Source of the DNA: CBDUQI01 sp965369325
Lineage (GTDB): Bacteria > Pseudomonadota > Gammaproteobacteria > Steroidobacterales > JBCBZW01
NCBI GenBank assembly: GCA_965369325.1
Contig: CBDUQI010000111.1
Coordinates: 1-18,361 of the forward strand
Reading direction: 5' to 3'
DNA: 18,361 nt
Shown here: piece by piece, positions 1 to 6,369 of the stretch
Position numbering within the stretch: the stretch's first letter is position 1
Layout: each line of letters begins with the position of its first letter
Made by a program: the position numbers and the translations under genes
Notes under the pieces: model-generated
Databases searched by the model: none
What the model saw: the letters and a program-made list of their open reading frames with translations, nothing else
What the model was told of the DNA's origin: nothing

Positions 1-261
1 AAGGTCGCCAAGCGCAAACCCGCCAAGAAAAAGGCTAAAAAGAAAGTAGCCAAGAGGAAGGCCGCTAAGAAAAAGGCAGCCAAGAAGAAGGTCGCCAAGC
101 GCAAACCCGCTAAGAAAAAGGCTAAAAAGAAAGTAGCCAAGCGGAAGGCCGCTAAGAAAAAGGCAACCAAGAAGAAGGTCGCCAAGCGCAAACCCGCCAA
201 GAAAAAGGCTAAAAAGAAAGTAGCCAAGAAGAGAGCAGCGAAGCGCAAGCCTGCCAAGAAA
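1..261 (+). repeat. 87-bp in-frame tandem repeat, about 3 copies, possibly continuing upstream
   Basis: Copies begin at 1, 88 and 175 with the same start (AAGGTCGCCAAGCGCAAACC). The first two are nearly identical over 87 bp, differing by a few substitutions such as AGG/CGG and GCA/ACA codons. The third copy diverges after about 55 bp. Since the window opens inside the array, the total copy number is unknown. Confidence 0.85.
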
Positions 262-315
262 AAGGCAGCCAAGCGCAAACCCGCTAAGAAGCGAGCTACG
301 CGGAAGAAGAAATGA
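1..315 (+). CDS. Lysine-rich histone H1-like / AlgP-like DNA-binding protein, C-terminal part (5' end outside window)
   Basis: The frame is open from the first base to TGA at 313-315 and gives 104 residues made only of Lys, Ala, Arg, Val, Pro and Thr, with no acidic residue. The protein is a chain of short KKxAKK, KRKPAKKK and KVAKRK units. At DNA level these form an 87-bp (29-residue) tandem repeat with copies starting at 1, 88 and 175, the third degenerating toward the C-terminus. Such tails occur in bacterial histone H1-like proteins (AlgP/AlgR3 of Pseudomonas, HctB-like proteins), which bind DNA non-specifically and are intrinsically disordered. The N-terminal domain, which would decide the family, lies outside the window. 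The repeat length is a multiple of three, so copy-number change would keep the frame. Nucleoid or DNA binding is inferred from composition alone. Confidence 0.8.
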   Translation, partial: KVAKRKPAKKKAKKKVAKRKAAKKKAAKKKVAKRKPAKKKAKKKVAKRKAAKKKATKKKVAKRKPAKKKAKKKVAKKRAAKRKPAKKKAAKRKPAKKRATRKKK

Positions 316-354
316 CGGTGAAGGGTGGCGTACGCTGATTCAGTCACGCCACCC

Positions 355-376
355 CGATTGAGTTCTAGCTCAATCG
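355..376 (+). other. Perfect 8-bp inverted repeat (stem-loop) between the histone-like gene and rpiA
   Basis: CGATTGAG at 355-362 pairs with CTCAATCG at 369-376 around the 6-nt loop TTCTAG. It lies 40 nt after the upstream stop codon and 13 nt before a second, terminator-like hairpin. It could be part of the 3' end of the upstream mRNA, a regulator-binding dyad, or the first arm of an attenuator for rpiA. Confidence 0.55.
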
Positions 377-389
377 AACCTGAAGAACA

Positions 390-417
390 GGGCCCCCGCG
401 TGGGGCCCCAGTTTTTT
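390..417 (+). terminator. Rho-independent terminator (or attenuator) in front of rpiA
   Basis: The stem GGGCCCC (390-396) / GGGGCCC (402-408) has the 5-nt loop CGCGT and is followed after three bases by TTTTTT (412-417). This fits the intrinsic terminator pattern for the histone-like gene. Its T-tract ends only 14 nt before the rpiA start codon and touches the ribosome-binding site, so it may instead, or also, act on rpiA transcription. Confidence 0.75.
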
Positions 418-431
418 CTGGAGAGGTCACG

Positions 432-1097
432 ATGAGCCAGCAACAACGCAAACGGCAGGCAGCTGAGGCCGCCGCCGCCATGGTCCCGGAGGATGACAGC
501 GTCATCGGGGTAGGCACCGGATCGACTGTGAACCTCTTCATCGAGGCGCTGGCAGCCAAAAAACACTATATCCGCGGCGCTGTTTCCAGCTCCGAGGCAT
601 CCACTGCGCGGTTGCAGGAGCTGGGCATTCAAGTGATGGACTTGAACTCCGCCGGCACCCTGGAGCTCTACGTAGACGGTGCCGACGAGGCGAATGCGCA
701 CCTGCAACTCATCAAGGGCGGCGGCGGCGCACTCACACGAGAGAAGATTATCGCCGCTGCTTCACGGCGCTTTATCTGCATCGTCGACGACACCAAGATG
801 GTCGACGTACTGGGCGATTTCCCCTTACCGGTGGAAGTGATCCCGATGGCCCGCAGCTATGTGGCGCGCGCCTTGGTAGCGATGGGCGGGCAGCCCGTAT
901 GGCGTGAGAACTTTCTCACGGATAACGGCAACGAGATAATGGATGTGCGCAATCTGAAGATCGTTGATCCGGTCGGCCTTGAACATCAGATCAACCAACT
1001 TGCTGGCGTGGTGACGGTGGGGTTGTTCGCTCAACGCCCGGCCGATTTGCTGTTGATAGGCGGCGCCGATGGTGTTCGCCAGCAACACGCCCACTAA
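432..1097 (+). CDS. rpiA: Ribose-5-phosphate isomerase A
   Basis: This cytoplasmic enzyme interconverts ribose 5-phosphate and ribulose 5-phosphate in the non-oxidative pentose phosphate pathway, supplying PRPP for nucleotides. The 221-residue length matches the family (E. coli RpiA has 219). The phosphate-binding motif GTGST is at 28-32, the DGADE motif at 82-86 gives Asp82 and Asp85, KGGGGAL is at 95-101, and the catalytic Glu104 lies in TREK. These align with E. coli D81, D84, K94 and E103 at a constant offset of one. A later family signature, DNGNEI, is at 164-169. The start is supported by GGAG at 420-423, 8 nt upstream of ATG. A predicted terminator sits immediately before this site. 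The gene converges on the histidine kinase gene at 1173. Confidence 0.97.
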   Translation: MSQQQRKRQAAEAAAAMVPEDDSVIGVGTGSTVNLFIEALAAKKHYIRGAVSSSEASTARLQELGIQVMDLNSAGTLELYVDGADEANAHLQLIKGGGGALTREKIIAAASRRFICIVDDTKMVDVLGDFPLPVEVIPMARSYVARALVAMGGQPVWRENFLTDNGNEIMDVRNLKIVDPVGLEHQINQLAGVVTVGLFAQRPADLLLIGGADGVRQQHAH

Positions 1098-1109
1098 CCC
1101 CATTTCTGC

Positions 1110-1156
1110 ACCGGACACCAGCCCTACGCCGCCTGGCTGGGTTCGGTTAGTCCGGT
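1110..1156. other. Large two-part inverted repeat between convergent rpiA and the kinase gene
   Basis: ACCGGAC (1110-1116) pairs with GTCCGGT (1150-1156), and inside it CCAGCC (1118-1123) pairs with GGCTGG (1135-1140). This gives a branched hairpin of 13 pairs in the 75-bp convergent gap. Neither side has a T-tract, so it is not a typical intrinsic terminator. It may stabilise or end both transcripts, for example with Rho. Confidence 0.45.
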
Positions 1157-1172
1157 AAACCCACCTGTCTTG

Positions 1173-3038
1173 TCATGCCGTCTGCGACAAGGCAGGCCCA
1201 TCCACCTTAGTGTCTGGCCCAGCCACCGGCAGTGTCAGATGGAATTCGGAGCCATCGGGGCCGGTACTGGCCACCACCAGCGTGCCGCCGTGGCGTGTCA
1301 CGATGCCATGGCACAGCGATAAACCCAGGCCGGTCCCTTTACCCACCTCTTTGGTGGTAAAGAACGGCTCAAAAATACGATTTAGCACATCCTGCGGAAT
1401 CCCAGGGCCATTGTCACGTACCGCAACACGGATCATCGGCCCGACCAACCGTGAGCTGACCTCAACCGCCCCTTTGCCGTCCATCGCCTGGCAAGCATTG
1501 CTCATCAGGTTGAGGAATACTTGCTTAACCAGTCCAATGTTGCAGGACACCGGTGGCAGATCAGACAGATCCAGCGTTATCTGCACCTCGCCGGCGAATG
1601 CTTTGGGCAGAATCTTGAGCGTAGCCTCCAGCGCCTCGTTGATGTCATTGGGCGCACATTCCACGTCGTCCTTGCGGGCAAACTCGTTCAGGTTGCGCAC
1701 GATTTCGATGACGCGGTTCAGCCCTTCGCGGGATTCACTAACCAACGCGCGCACATCCTCGAGCACAAAATTCATATCCAGAGCCTGCTCCATCTCATCC
1801 AGATCGCTGCGCAGCGGCACAACGCCGGTATCGCCCTGACTCGCATCAATGGCCTCTACGAAGCGCCCATGCAACGACAACATCTGGGTCATGCCGTCCA
1901 CATACTCATTCAAGGGTTCGAAGTTGGAGAGCACATACCCGATCGGGTTATTAATCTCGTGCGCGATACCGGCAGCCAGCTGTCCGATCGAGGCGAGCTT
2001 CTCCGAATGGATGAGCGCTTCACGCGTATTGGAAAGCTCCTCCAACGTGTGTTTTAGCCGTTCGTACTGCGTCTTCAGCTGAGTTTCGGCTTCCTTGCGC
2101 TCGAACAGCACGCTAAGCTGCTCGCCGGATTTTTCAATCACCCGTACCAGATCGACCGAGACGGTATCCAGCGCATTCGCCGGCAGAAAACACTCCACGA
2201 CACTCATGACCCGCCCGAAGCTTCGCAGCGGGAAGGCGAAACGGCCCGCCACAACCTCTCCCAAGGCCATGCTGGCCTCCCGGTTGAAGTCCTCGTCCTG
2301 ATCGATCGTGAGCTGCAGCCGCCCCTCAGTGACGGTCTGGAGCAGCAACTCGGAGGTAGGGGTGAAGTTATCGCTGATCAGCGCCCGCGCAGCCTCCGCA
2401 GGCACACGCTGGTGTATGTACATCACGGAGGTGCGAGCCAGATGAGAATCGCGATTCACCAAAACCACATTCGCCAGCAGTGCGCCACTGATCAGCCCAC
2501 TGGAGCGGGCAAACTCCTCCAGACAGTCGGTCAGTTCCAGTTCCATTCGCGAGAACCGCGCCAAGGCCGTTAGCAAGTCGGTCTCGGCCAGGTGCTGGCG
2601 ACGCAGCCGTGCGAACTGGTGATGCACCGAAATCTGAGACCACAGCTGAGCGCATAGCTCATCCCCGCCCTGCGACGCATTGACCACGGCGTTGGCGCTG
2701 TGCTCACGAATCCACGCGCTCGCTGATACTCCGGTGTCCACCTGCTGGTACACCACGATCGGCATTGTGGTGTCGCGAATTACCTCCCGCACCACTCGCA
2801 GCAGCTCCTGTACCTGAGCGACGGCAGAAGCGTCAACGACAACCAGCACTGTGACCACATCTTCCAGTTTGCGCAGTCGCTTTCTGCCCTTTTTGGCGCC
2901 CTTGACGGTGACCACGTTGAGCGCCTGAGGCAAGCGGGAGGGCTCGCGGAGTTGCTCATAGAGCCTCGCGCACTCGCCGGTTTGCGCCTCGACAACCAGC
3001 AGGGTAGGTGCAGTGGTGTGACTCATTGGACTACTCAT
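1173..3038 (-). CDS. Soluble sensor histidine kinase with degenerate receiver-like N-terminus
   Basis: This 621-residue kinase has no transmembrane segment, so it should sense a cytoplasmic signal. Residues about 11-137 follow a receiver-like beta/alpha pattern, with Asp69 at the end of a hydrophobic strand. The usual acidic pair near the N-terminus and the late Lys are not recognisable, so I call it a pseudo-receiver. Residues about 160-315 form a second sensory region, possibly GAF-like, followed by a probable coiled coil (312-345). The H-box is GIAHEINNP with His360 as phosphoacceptor. The N-box has Asn514 (LMSNACQAM), the D-box is DNGPGI (542-547), the F-box is FEPFF (556-560), and the G-box is GKGTGLGLS (566-574). 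The catalytic core is therefore intact. No response-regulator gene is adjacent. It diverges from the BLUF photoreceptor gene across 97 bp. The start at 3038 lacks a clear Shine-Dalgarno sequence, and an in-frame ATG at 3026 is the alternative. Confidence 0.9.
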   Translation of the reverse strand: MSSPMSHTTAPTLLVVEAQTGECARLYEQLREPSRLPQALNVVTVKGAKKGRKRLRKLEDVVTVLVVVDASAVAQVQELLRVVREVIRDTTMPIVVYQQVDTGVSASAWIREHSANAVVNASQGGDELCAQLWSQISVHHQFARLRRQHLAETDLLTALARFSRMELELTDCLEEFARSSGLISGALLANVVLVNRDSHLARTSVMYIHQRVPAEAARALISDNFTPTSELLLQTVTEGRLQLTIDQDEDFNREASMALGEVVAGRFAFPLRSFGRVMSVVECFLPANALDTVSVDLVRVIEKSGEQLSVLFERKEAETQLKTQYERLKHTLEELSNTREALIHSEKLASIGQLAAGIAHEINNPIGYVLSNFEPLNEYVDGMTQMLSLHGRFVEAIDASQGDTGVVPLRSDLDEMEQALDMNFVLEDVRALVSESREGLNRVIEIVRNLNEFARKDDVECAPNDINEALEATLKILPKAFAGEVQITLDLSDLPPVSCNIGLVKQVFLNLMSNACQAMDGKGAVEVSSRLVGPMIRVAVRDNGPGIPQDVLNRIFEPFFTTKEVGKGTGLGLSLCHGIVTRHGGTLVVASTGPDGSEFHLTLPVAGPDTKVDGPALSQTA

Positions 3039-3055
3039 AACGACTGTGGGTCGTT
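3039..3055 (-). promoter_or_regulatory. Inverted repeat touching the kinase start codon
   Basis: AACGAC (3039-3044) and GTCGTT (3050-3055) are perfect 6-bp arms around a 5-nt loop. In the kinase mRNA the hairpin would end at the base before ATG and cover the place where a ribosome-binding site should be, which may explain why none is visible. As DNA it could be an operator in the divergent BLUF/kinase control region. Confidence 0.4.
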
Positions 3056-3135
3056 TATCGGCCGGTGGCTACCTAACTAAAGTTATTCGCGCCTCTGCCG
3101 ATTTAGCTATTGGTCAGTTTGAGTGGGAGTCATCA

Positions 3136-3552
3136 ATGCAGATCAGGCTTACATATTACAGCCGGGCGTTGCGCGACATGGCGCTGCGTGACATTCAGGA
3201 TATTCTCAATGCGGCTCGGGACAACAATGCGTCACTGGATATCTGTGGCATGCTTGCCTACGAATCGCAGTGGTTCCTGCAAGCGCTGGAAGGCGATCGC
3301 GACGCCGTCAACGAGTTGTTCCTGGAAATAGCGGACGATCCGCGGCACGAGGACATCGTGATTTGTTCGTATGAGTACATCGAACAGCCCGTGTTCCAGG
3401 ACTGGCGCATGGGCTATGCGGCCAATAGTGGCGCCGTCGCAGAGGCGCTGCGCCAGTTTGGCCTGCGCGACTTCGACCCAACACAGATGCGGCCCGACCA
3501 AGCCCTGGATTTCCTCGTAGCGATGTCTCAACGTCACGAACACGCCGCCTGA
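3136..3552 (+). CDS. Single-domain BLUF blue-light photoreceptor
   Basis: BLUF domains bind FAD and report blue light through a rearranged Tyr-Gln-flavin hydrogen-bond network. The 138-residue product is one BLUF domain (about 1-95) plus a short helical tail, with no enzymatic output domain. The family residues are all present: Tyr7 in LTYYSRA, Asn31 in the second conserved segment, Gln49 in WFLQALEG, and Trp90 and Met92 in FQDWRMGY. DPRHEDI at 68-74 is also typical. The usual Thr of the I-T-G motif is Cys37 here. The ATG at 3136 is preferred over the in-frame ATG at 3046 because GGGAG at 3125-3129 is well placed and the domain begins at once. Short BLUF proteins such as PixD or BlsA act by binding partners. 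The divergent kinase is the obvious candidate, by inference. Confidence 0.93.
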   Translation: MQIRLTYYSRALRDMALRDIQDILNAARDNNASLDICGMLAYESQWFLQALEGDRDAVNELFLEIADDPRHEDIVICSYEYIEQPVFQDWRMGYAANSGAVAEALRQFGLRDFDPTQMRPDQALDFLVAMSQRHEHAA

Positions 3553-3583
3553 GCTGAAAACCGCCTTCTTGCACGGAAACGAA

Positions 3584-3607
3584 AACGGCCGCAAAGCGGC
3601 CGTTTTT
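3584..3607. terminator. Bidirectional intrinsic terminator between the BLUF gene and tRNA-Gln
   Basis: ACGGCCGC (3585-3592) and GCGGCCGT (3596-3603) flank the loop AAA. A-rich sequence precedes the stem and TTTTT follows, so the structure has a U-tract when read from either strand. It can serve the BLUF gene on plus and the tRNA/rpsI-side transcript on minus. Confidence 0.88.
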
Positions 3608-3610
3608 GTT

Positions 3611-3684
3611 TGGCTGGGAGACCAGGATTCGAACCTGGATTGACGGAGTCAGAGTCCGTAGTCCTACCGTTAGACGATCTCCCA
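3611..3684 (-). tRNA. tRNA-Gln (anticodon CTG)
   Basis: Read on minus, the 74-nt sequence folds as a cloverleaf. The acceptor stem is TGGGAGA/TCTCCCA, followed by discriminator G and encoded CCA. The D-arm is GTCT/GGAC, and the anticodon stem ACGGA/TCCGT encloses the loop CTCTGAC. The T-arm is CCAGG/CCTGG around TTCGAAT. The loop places C-T-G at positions 34-36, which decodes CAG (Gln). The first pair starts with U1, typical of bacterial tRNA-Gln. It lies 85 bp downstream of rpsI on the same strand. I see no convincing promoter of its own, so it may be processed from the ribosomal-protein transcript. Confidence 0.96.
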
Positions 3685-3740
3685 ATATCGACACCCGATG
3701 GTGGGACGCCGCCCGCAACAAATGTGCACGGCCACCCGGG

Positions 3741-3758
3741 CCGGGGTCAAAGCCCCGG
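3741..3758 (-). other. GC-rich stem-loop just after rpsI
   Basis: CCGGGG (3741-3746) and CCCCGG (3753-3758) enclose the 6-nt loop TCAAAG, 11 bp after the rpsI stop codon. On the transcribed strand no U-run follows, so it may mark a processing site or protect the mRNA 3' end rather than stop transcription before the tRNA. Confidence 0.45.
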
Positions 3759-3769
3759 AGAGTGCGCGT

Positions 3770-4162
3770 CTAGCGCTTGGAGTACTGGGTCGCCCGGCGG
3801 GCTTTACGCAGACCCACTTTCTTACGCTCTACCTCACGCGCATCACGGGTGACGTACCCGGCGCGGCGCAGCGACGGCCGCAGCTCTTCGTCATACTCCA
3901 TCAGCGCTCGGGTAATCCCGAGGCGAAGAGCGCCAGCCTGCCCGGTGGTACCACCACCAACGACAGTAGCGGTGACGTCGAACTTGTCGCCCAACTCGGT
4001 CAGCTGCAATGGCTGACGCGCAATCATGCGCGCGGTCTCACGACCAAAGTACCGATCAATAGGCTTGCTGTTGACCGTGATATTACCGGTACCGGGGCGT
4101 ACAAAGACGCGTGCGGTGGAGGTTTTACGGCGCCCGGTGCCGTAATAAGTGGTATCTGCCAT
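3770..4162 (-). CDS. rpsI: 30S ribosomal protein S9
   Basis: S9 sits on the head of the small ribosomal subunit, with its basic C-terminal tail reaching toward the P-site tRNA. The product has 130 residues, as in E. coli. It begins with the characteristic YGTGRRKTSTARV segment, contains the conserved Gly-rich stretch VVGGGTTGQAGALR, and ends in the family's basic tail (RKKVGLRKARRATQYSKR). The gene starts 5 nt after the rplM stop codon, with the ribosome-binding region lying inside the end of rplM, so the two are translationally close and share the rplM promoter. Confidence 0.98.
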   Translation of the reverse strand: MADTTYYGTGRRKTSTARVFVRPGTGNITVNSKPIDRYFGRETARMIARQPLQLTELGDKFDVTATVVGGGTTGQAGALRLGITRALMEYDEELRPSLRRAGYVTRDAREVERKKVGLRKARRATQYSKR

Positions 4163-4167
4163 GTCCG

Positions 4168-4596
4168 TTAGATATCCAGAGGCTGTGGCTGCTGTGCAGC
4201 GTGTGAGTGCTTGGGGCCGGTGAAGACTTTGAGTTTACCCAACATCTTCCGGCCCAAAGAATTCTTGGGCAACATGCCCTTCACCGCGAGTTGCAGAACG
4301 CGTTCCGGCGACTTCGCCATCATCTGCTCCCAGCTCGCAGACTTCAGGTTACCGATGTACCCGGTGTGATGATGGTACATCTTTGCGGCAGCCTTGTTTC
4401 CGGTCACTCGAATCTTGTCCGCGTTAACCACCACCATGTAATCACCCGTGTCGACGTGCGGGGTAAAGGTAGGCTTATGTTTGCCGCGCAGACGATGCGC
4501 CAGCTCGGTGGCCAGCCGACCGAGCGTTTTGTCAGTAGCGTCGACCAAGTACCAATCACGTTTGACGGTCTGCTCGTTCGCGGAAATTGTTCTCAT
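4168..4596 (-). CDS. rplM: 50S ribosomal protein L13
   Basis: L13 is an early-assembling large-subunit protein that binds 23S rRNA. The chosen ATG at 4596 gives 142 residues, the E. coli length. The N-terminus (KRDWYLVDATDKTLGRLAT, about 12-30) and the segments GDYMVVVNADKI (51-62), MYHHHTGY (73-80) and GMLPKN (107-112) are family signatures. The frame continues upstream to 4809, but that part lacks homology and contains the promoter and leader. AGG lies a few bases before the chosen ATG. It is the first gene of the rplM-rpsI operon. In E. coli L13 represses its own operon through the mRNA leader. The 70-nt leader here could do the same, but I do not recognise the element. Confidence 0.97.
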   Translation of the reverse strand: MRTISANEQTVKRDWYLVDATDKTLGRLATELAHRLRGKHKPTFTPHVDTGDYMVVVNADKIRVTGNKAAAKMYHHHTGYIGNLKSASWEQMMAKSPERVLQLAVKGMLPKNSLGRKMLGKLKVFTGPKHSHAAQQPQPLDI

Positions 4597-4672
4597 GAAC
4601 CTGTCTCTATGCCGTGGTCTTGTGCCGGGCCGCTGTGGCGGCTCAGGAGACCTGAAAGGGGAAAAGCCCGTC

Positions 4673-4701
4673 ATATTAGTATCGCTTCGGCGGTTTTGCA
4701 A
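4673..4701 (-). promoter_or_regulatory. Sigma-70 promoter of rplM-rpsI
   Basis: On minus, -35 TTGCAA (4701-4696) and -10 TAATAT (4678-4673) are separated by exactly 17 bp. Transcription should start near 4666, giving a leader of about 70 nt before rplM. Confidence 0.75.
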
Positions 4702-4819
4702 TAGCTCATGCAAAGCGCTGGCGGCAACCTGGGAACGGTAACTTAACGTATTGATACTTAGTGGATAAACGAAGAGCGCCCGGGACATCGAGCGCCCTTT
4801 ACGGCCCAAGGCTCCCTAA

Positions 4820-5551
4820 CTAGAAGTCGTACTGCAGGGTAATTGCGGAAAAGGTATCGGTTTTTTCCGTTCCCGGCAGCACATCACTGTTGTTTTTAAT
4901 TGTATAGGACAGCGCCAGCGCGATGTTGTTGATGATGCTGGCTTTCAGCTCACTCACTGACTCCAAATAGGTGTTGTCGGAGCTCATCTCCAGGGCTATC
5001 CGCTGTGCGAAGGCGGAGGAGTCGCTAATCGCCCAGGTGTAATCCAGGCCCAGGCGACCAATGGTCTCATCCAGCGTGGTGCCGTCGATCAGGTCCGACT
5101 GCTTGGCGCCGACGCCTACTTCCAGATTCAAGATATGACGTTCATTGTTAAGCACGCGTCGCCCATAGCCGATTGTCTCTGACAACTGGCTGCGGTAACT
5201 ACTAAATAGATCACGATCGAAATTCAGCGCCAGGAACAAGTAGTTGAACTCGGACAAATCACGCTGCACCTTGTAGCCCAACTGGTAGCGCTCAGCGGTG
5301 GTACTGCTGATGTCGGTGGTGGTGTCGGTGGCACTGGCCCGGAACGCAGCCCCAGTCGCCTCGTGATGCCACAGCTCGGTGTCGTACTTAAGTGACACTC
5401 CGGCGGCCAGATTATCGGACTCAGCATTGCCGGTACTCGCAGCAAAGCCCAATGAGGCACTACCGGACCAGGGGCCTTTTGCCTGCTCTTCCTGGGCAAC
5501 AGCGGTCGCCGCGAGAAACAAGCACAAGGTGCCAGCAAAGATCGGTTTCAT
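4820..5551 (-). CDS. DUF481 (YdiY-like) outer-membrane beta-barrel protein
   Basis: The 243-residue product has a Sec signal peptide (about 1-19: a lysine near the start, a hydrophobic core, then AVAQ) and ends in QYDF with the C-terminal Phe typical of outer-membrane proteins. Alternating polar and hydrophobic strands run through the whole mature part, including SASLGFAASTGNAES, a pattern usual for DUF481 proteins. Relatives are called YdiY or salt-induced outer-membrane protein. Their function is not firmly known. The start has AGGAG about 7 nt upstream. It is transcribed toward rplM but lies upstream of the rplM promoter, so the two need not share a message. Confidence 0.88.
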   Translation of the reverse strand: MKPIFAGTLCLFLAATAVAQEEQAKGPWSGSASLGFAASTGNAESDNLAAGVSLKYDTELWHHEATGAAFRASATDTTTDISSTTAERYQLGYKVQRDLSEFNYLFLALNFDRDLFSSYRSQLSETIGYGRRVLNNERHILNLEVGVGAKQSDLIDGTTLDETIGRLGLDYTWAISDSSAFAQRIALEMSSDNTYLESVSELKASIINNIALALSYTIKNNSDVLPGTEKTDTFSAITLQYDF

Positions 5552-5705
5552 CGGTTACTCCTAGACCAACTTTAAAAATGCGTGCGTATGATACCAGCGC
5601 TATACGCCGGCGGGAGGCCGGAACAATACTTCACAAAAAGGCCGCTCATTAGCTGGCGGACCACACCAATGGATCATTCCCGCCGGTGGGCATAGAATGG
5701 GGCCT

Positions 5706-6356
5706 ATGAGTGAGCAACCGCGCAACTACTCACCGCTGGATCGGTTCATCGGCCGGCTGGACCGGCGCGCTCGTGATCTATTGCAGCCACCAGACCATTC
5801 GCCGCGCCCCTCGCCAGCGGCGAACGTTGAGGGTGGCACCTTGGACGCCGATTCCCAGCGCCATGTGGCCCGCTTAATGCGAGTGAACCACGCTGGCGAG
5901 ATTGCCGCGCAGGCCCTTTATCGCGGGCAGGCAGCAGCAGCCCGCCACCACCGCGCACGTAATGCACTGCAAGACGCCGCCGCAGAAGAGGCAGACCATC
6001 TCACCTGGTGCGAAGCGCGGCTGCGGGAACTGGACAGTCAGGCCAGCCTGCTGAGCCCGCTTTGGTACGCCGGCTCCTGGACCATTGGCGCGGCCGCCGG
6101 GCTGGCGGGCGACAAGTGGAGCCTTGGCTTCGTGGCGGAAACCGAGCGCCAAGTGGTGCAGCATCTGGACACGCATCTGGCGCGCTTGCCAGCGCAAGAC
6201 ATGCGCTCACGCGCTGTGCTCACGCAAATGCGCGAAGACGAGTTGCGCCACGGTGAGCACGCGGTAGCGGCCGGCGGGCGCGATCTGCCCGCGCTGGTAA
6301 GAACACTGATGCGCGCTTGCGGGAAGGTGATGACCCGTACGGCGTATTGGATATGA
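5706..6356 (+). CDS. coq7: Demethoxyubiquinone hydroxylase (Coq7 family)
   Basis: Coq7 is a membrane-associated di-iron monooxygenase that hydroxylates the demethoxyquinol intermediate late in ubiquinone synthesis. The ferritin-like ligand pattern is visible: Glu65 in NHAGEIAAQALY, Glu95-x-x-His98 in EEADH, Glu147 in AETERQV, and Glu179-x-x-His182 near the C-terminus. The segment NYSPLDRFI at the start is shared with Pseudomonas homologues of about 215 residues, and this product has 216 from ATG 5706. An in-frame ATG at 5697 adds three residues and has GGTGGG 6 nt upstream. A -10-like TAGAAT at 5693-5698 overlaps that ATG and favours 5706, possibly as a leaderless start. The start choice is open, but the function is not. 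Confidence 0.95.
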   Translation: MSEQPRNYSPLDRFIGRLDRRARDLLQPPDHSPRPSPAANVEGGTLDADSQRHVARLMRVNHAGEIAAQALYRGQAAAARHHRARNALQDAAAEEADHLTWCEARLRELDSQASLLSPLWYAGSWTIGAAAGLAGDKWSLGFVAETERQVVQHLDTHLARLPAQDMRSRAVLTQMREDELRHGEHAVAAGGRDLPALVRTLMRACGKVMTRTAYWI

Positions 6357-6369
6357 GACTTAGATCACG
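6354..6369 (+). promoter_or_regulatory. Candidate CRP binding site upstream of the crp-like gene
   Basis: TGAGA-N6-TCACG resembles the CRP consensus TGTGA-N6-TCACA at 8 of 10 half-site bases. It begins exactly at the coq7 stop codon. A weak -10-like GTTAAT lies at 6391-6396. If transcription starts near 6403, the site centre (6361.5) falls at -41.5, the class II activator position. Confidence 0.45.

Noticed and set aside
1210..2301. Long plus-strand open frames opposite the histidine kinase
   Set aside because: They are antisense shadows of a gene with full kinase motifs. Their translations are Ser/Arg/Thr-rich with no domain pattern.
3046..3135. 30-residue N-terminal extension of the BLUF protein
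   Set aside because: The domain starts at Met 3136, which has a well-spaced GGGAG. The extension would lie in the divergent control region.
4762..4801. Apparent terminator between the DUF481 gene and rplM
   Set aside because: The repeated GGGCGCTC units (minus strand) are direct, not inverted, so no stem forms. It is at most a short direct repeat.
4597..4809. Upstream extension of the rplM frame
   Set aside because: It contains the sigma-70 promoter (4673-4701) and leader, and the 142-residue form from 4596 matches L13 length and N-terminus.
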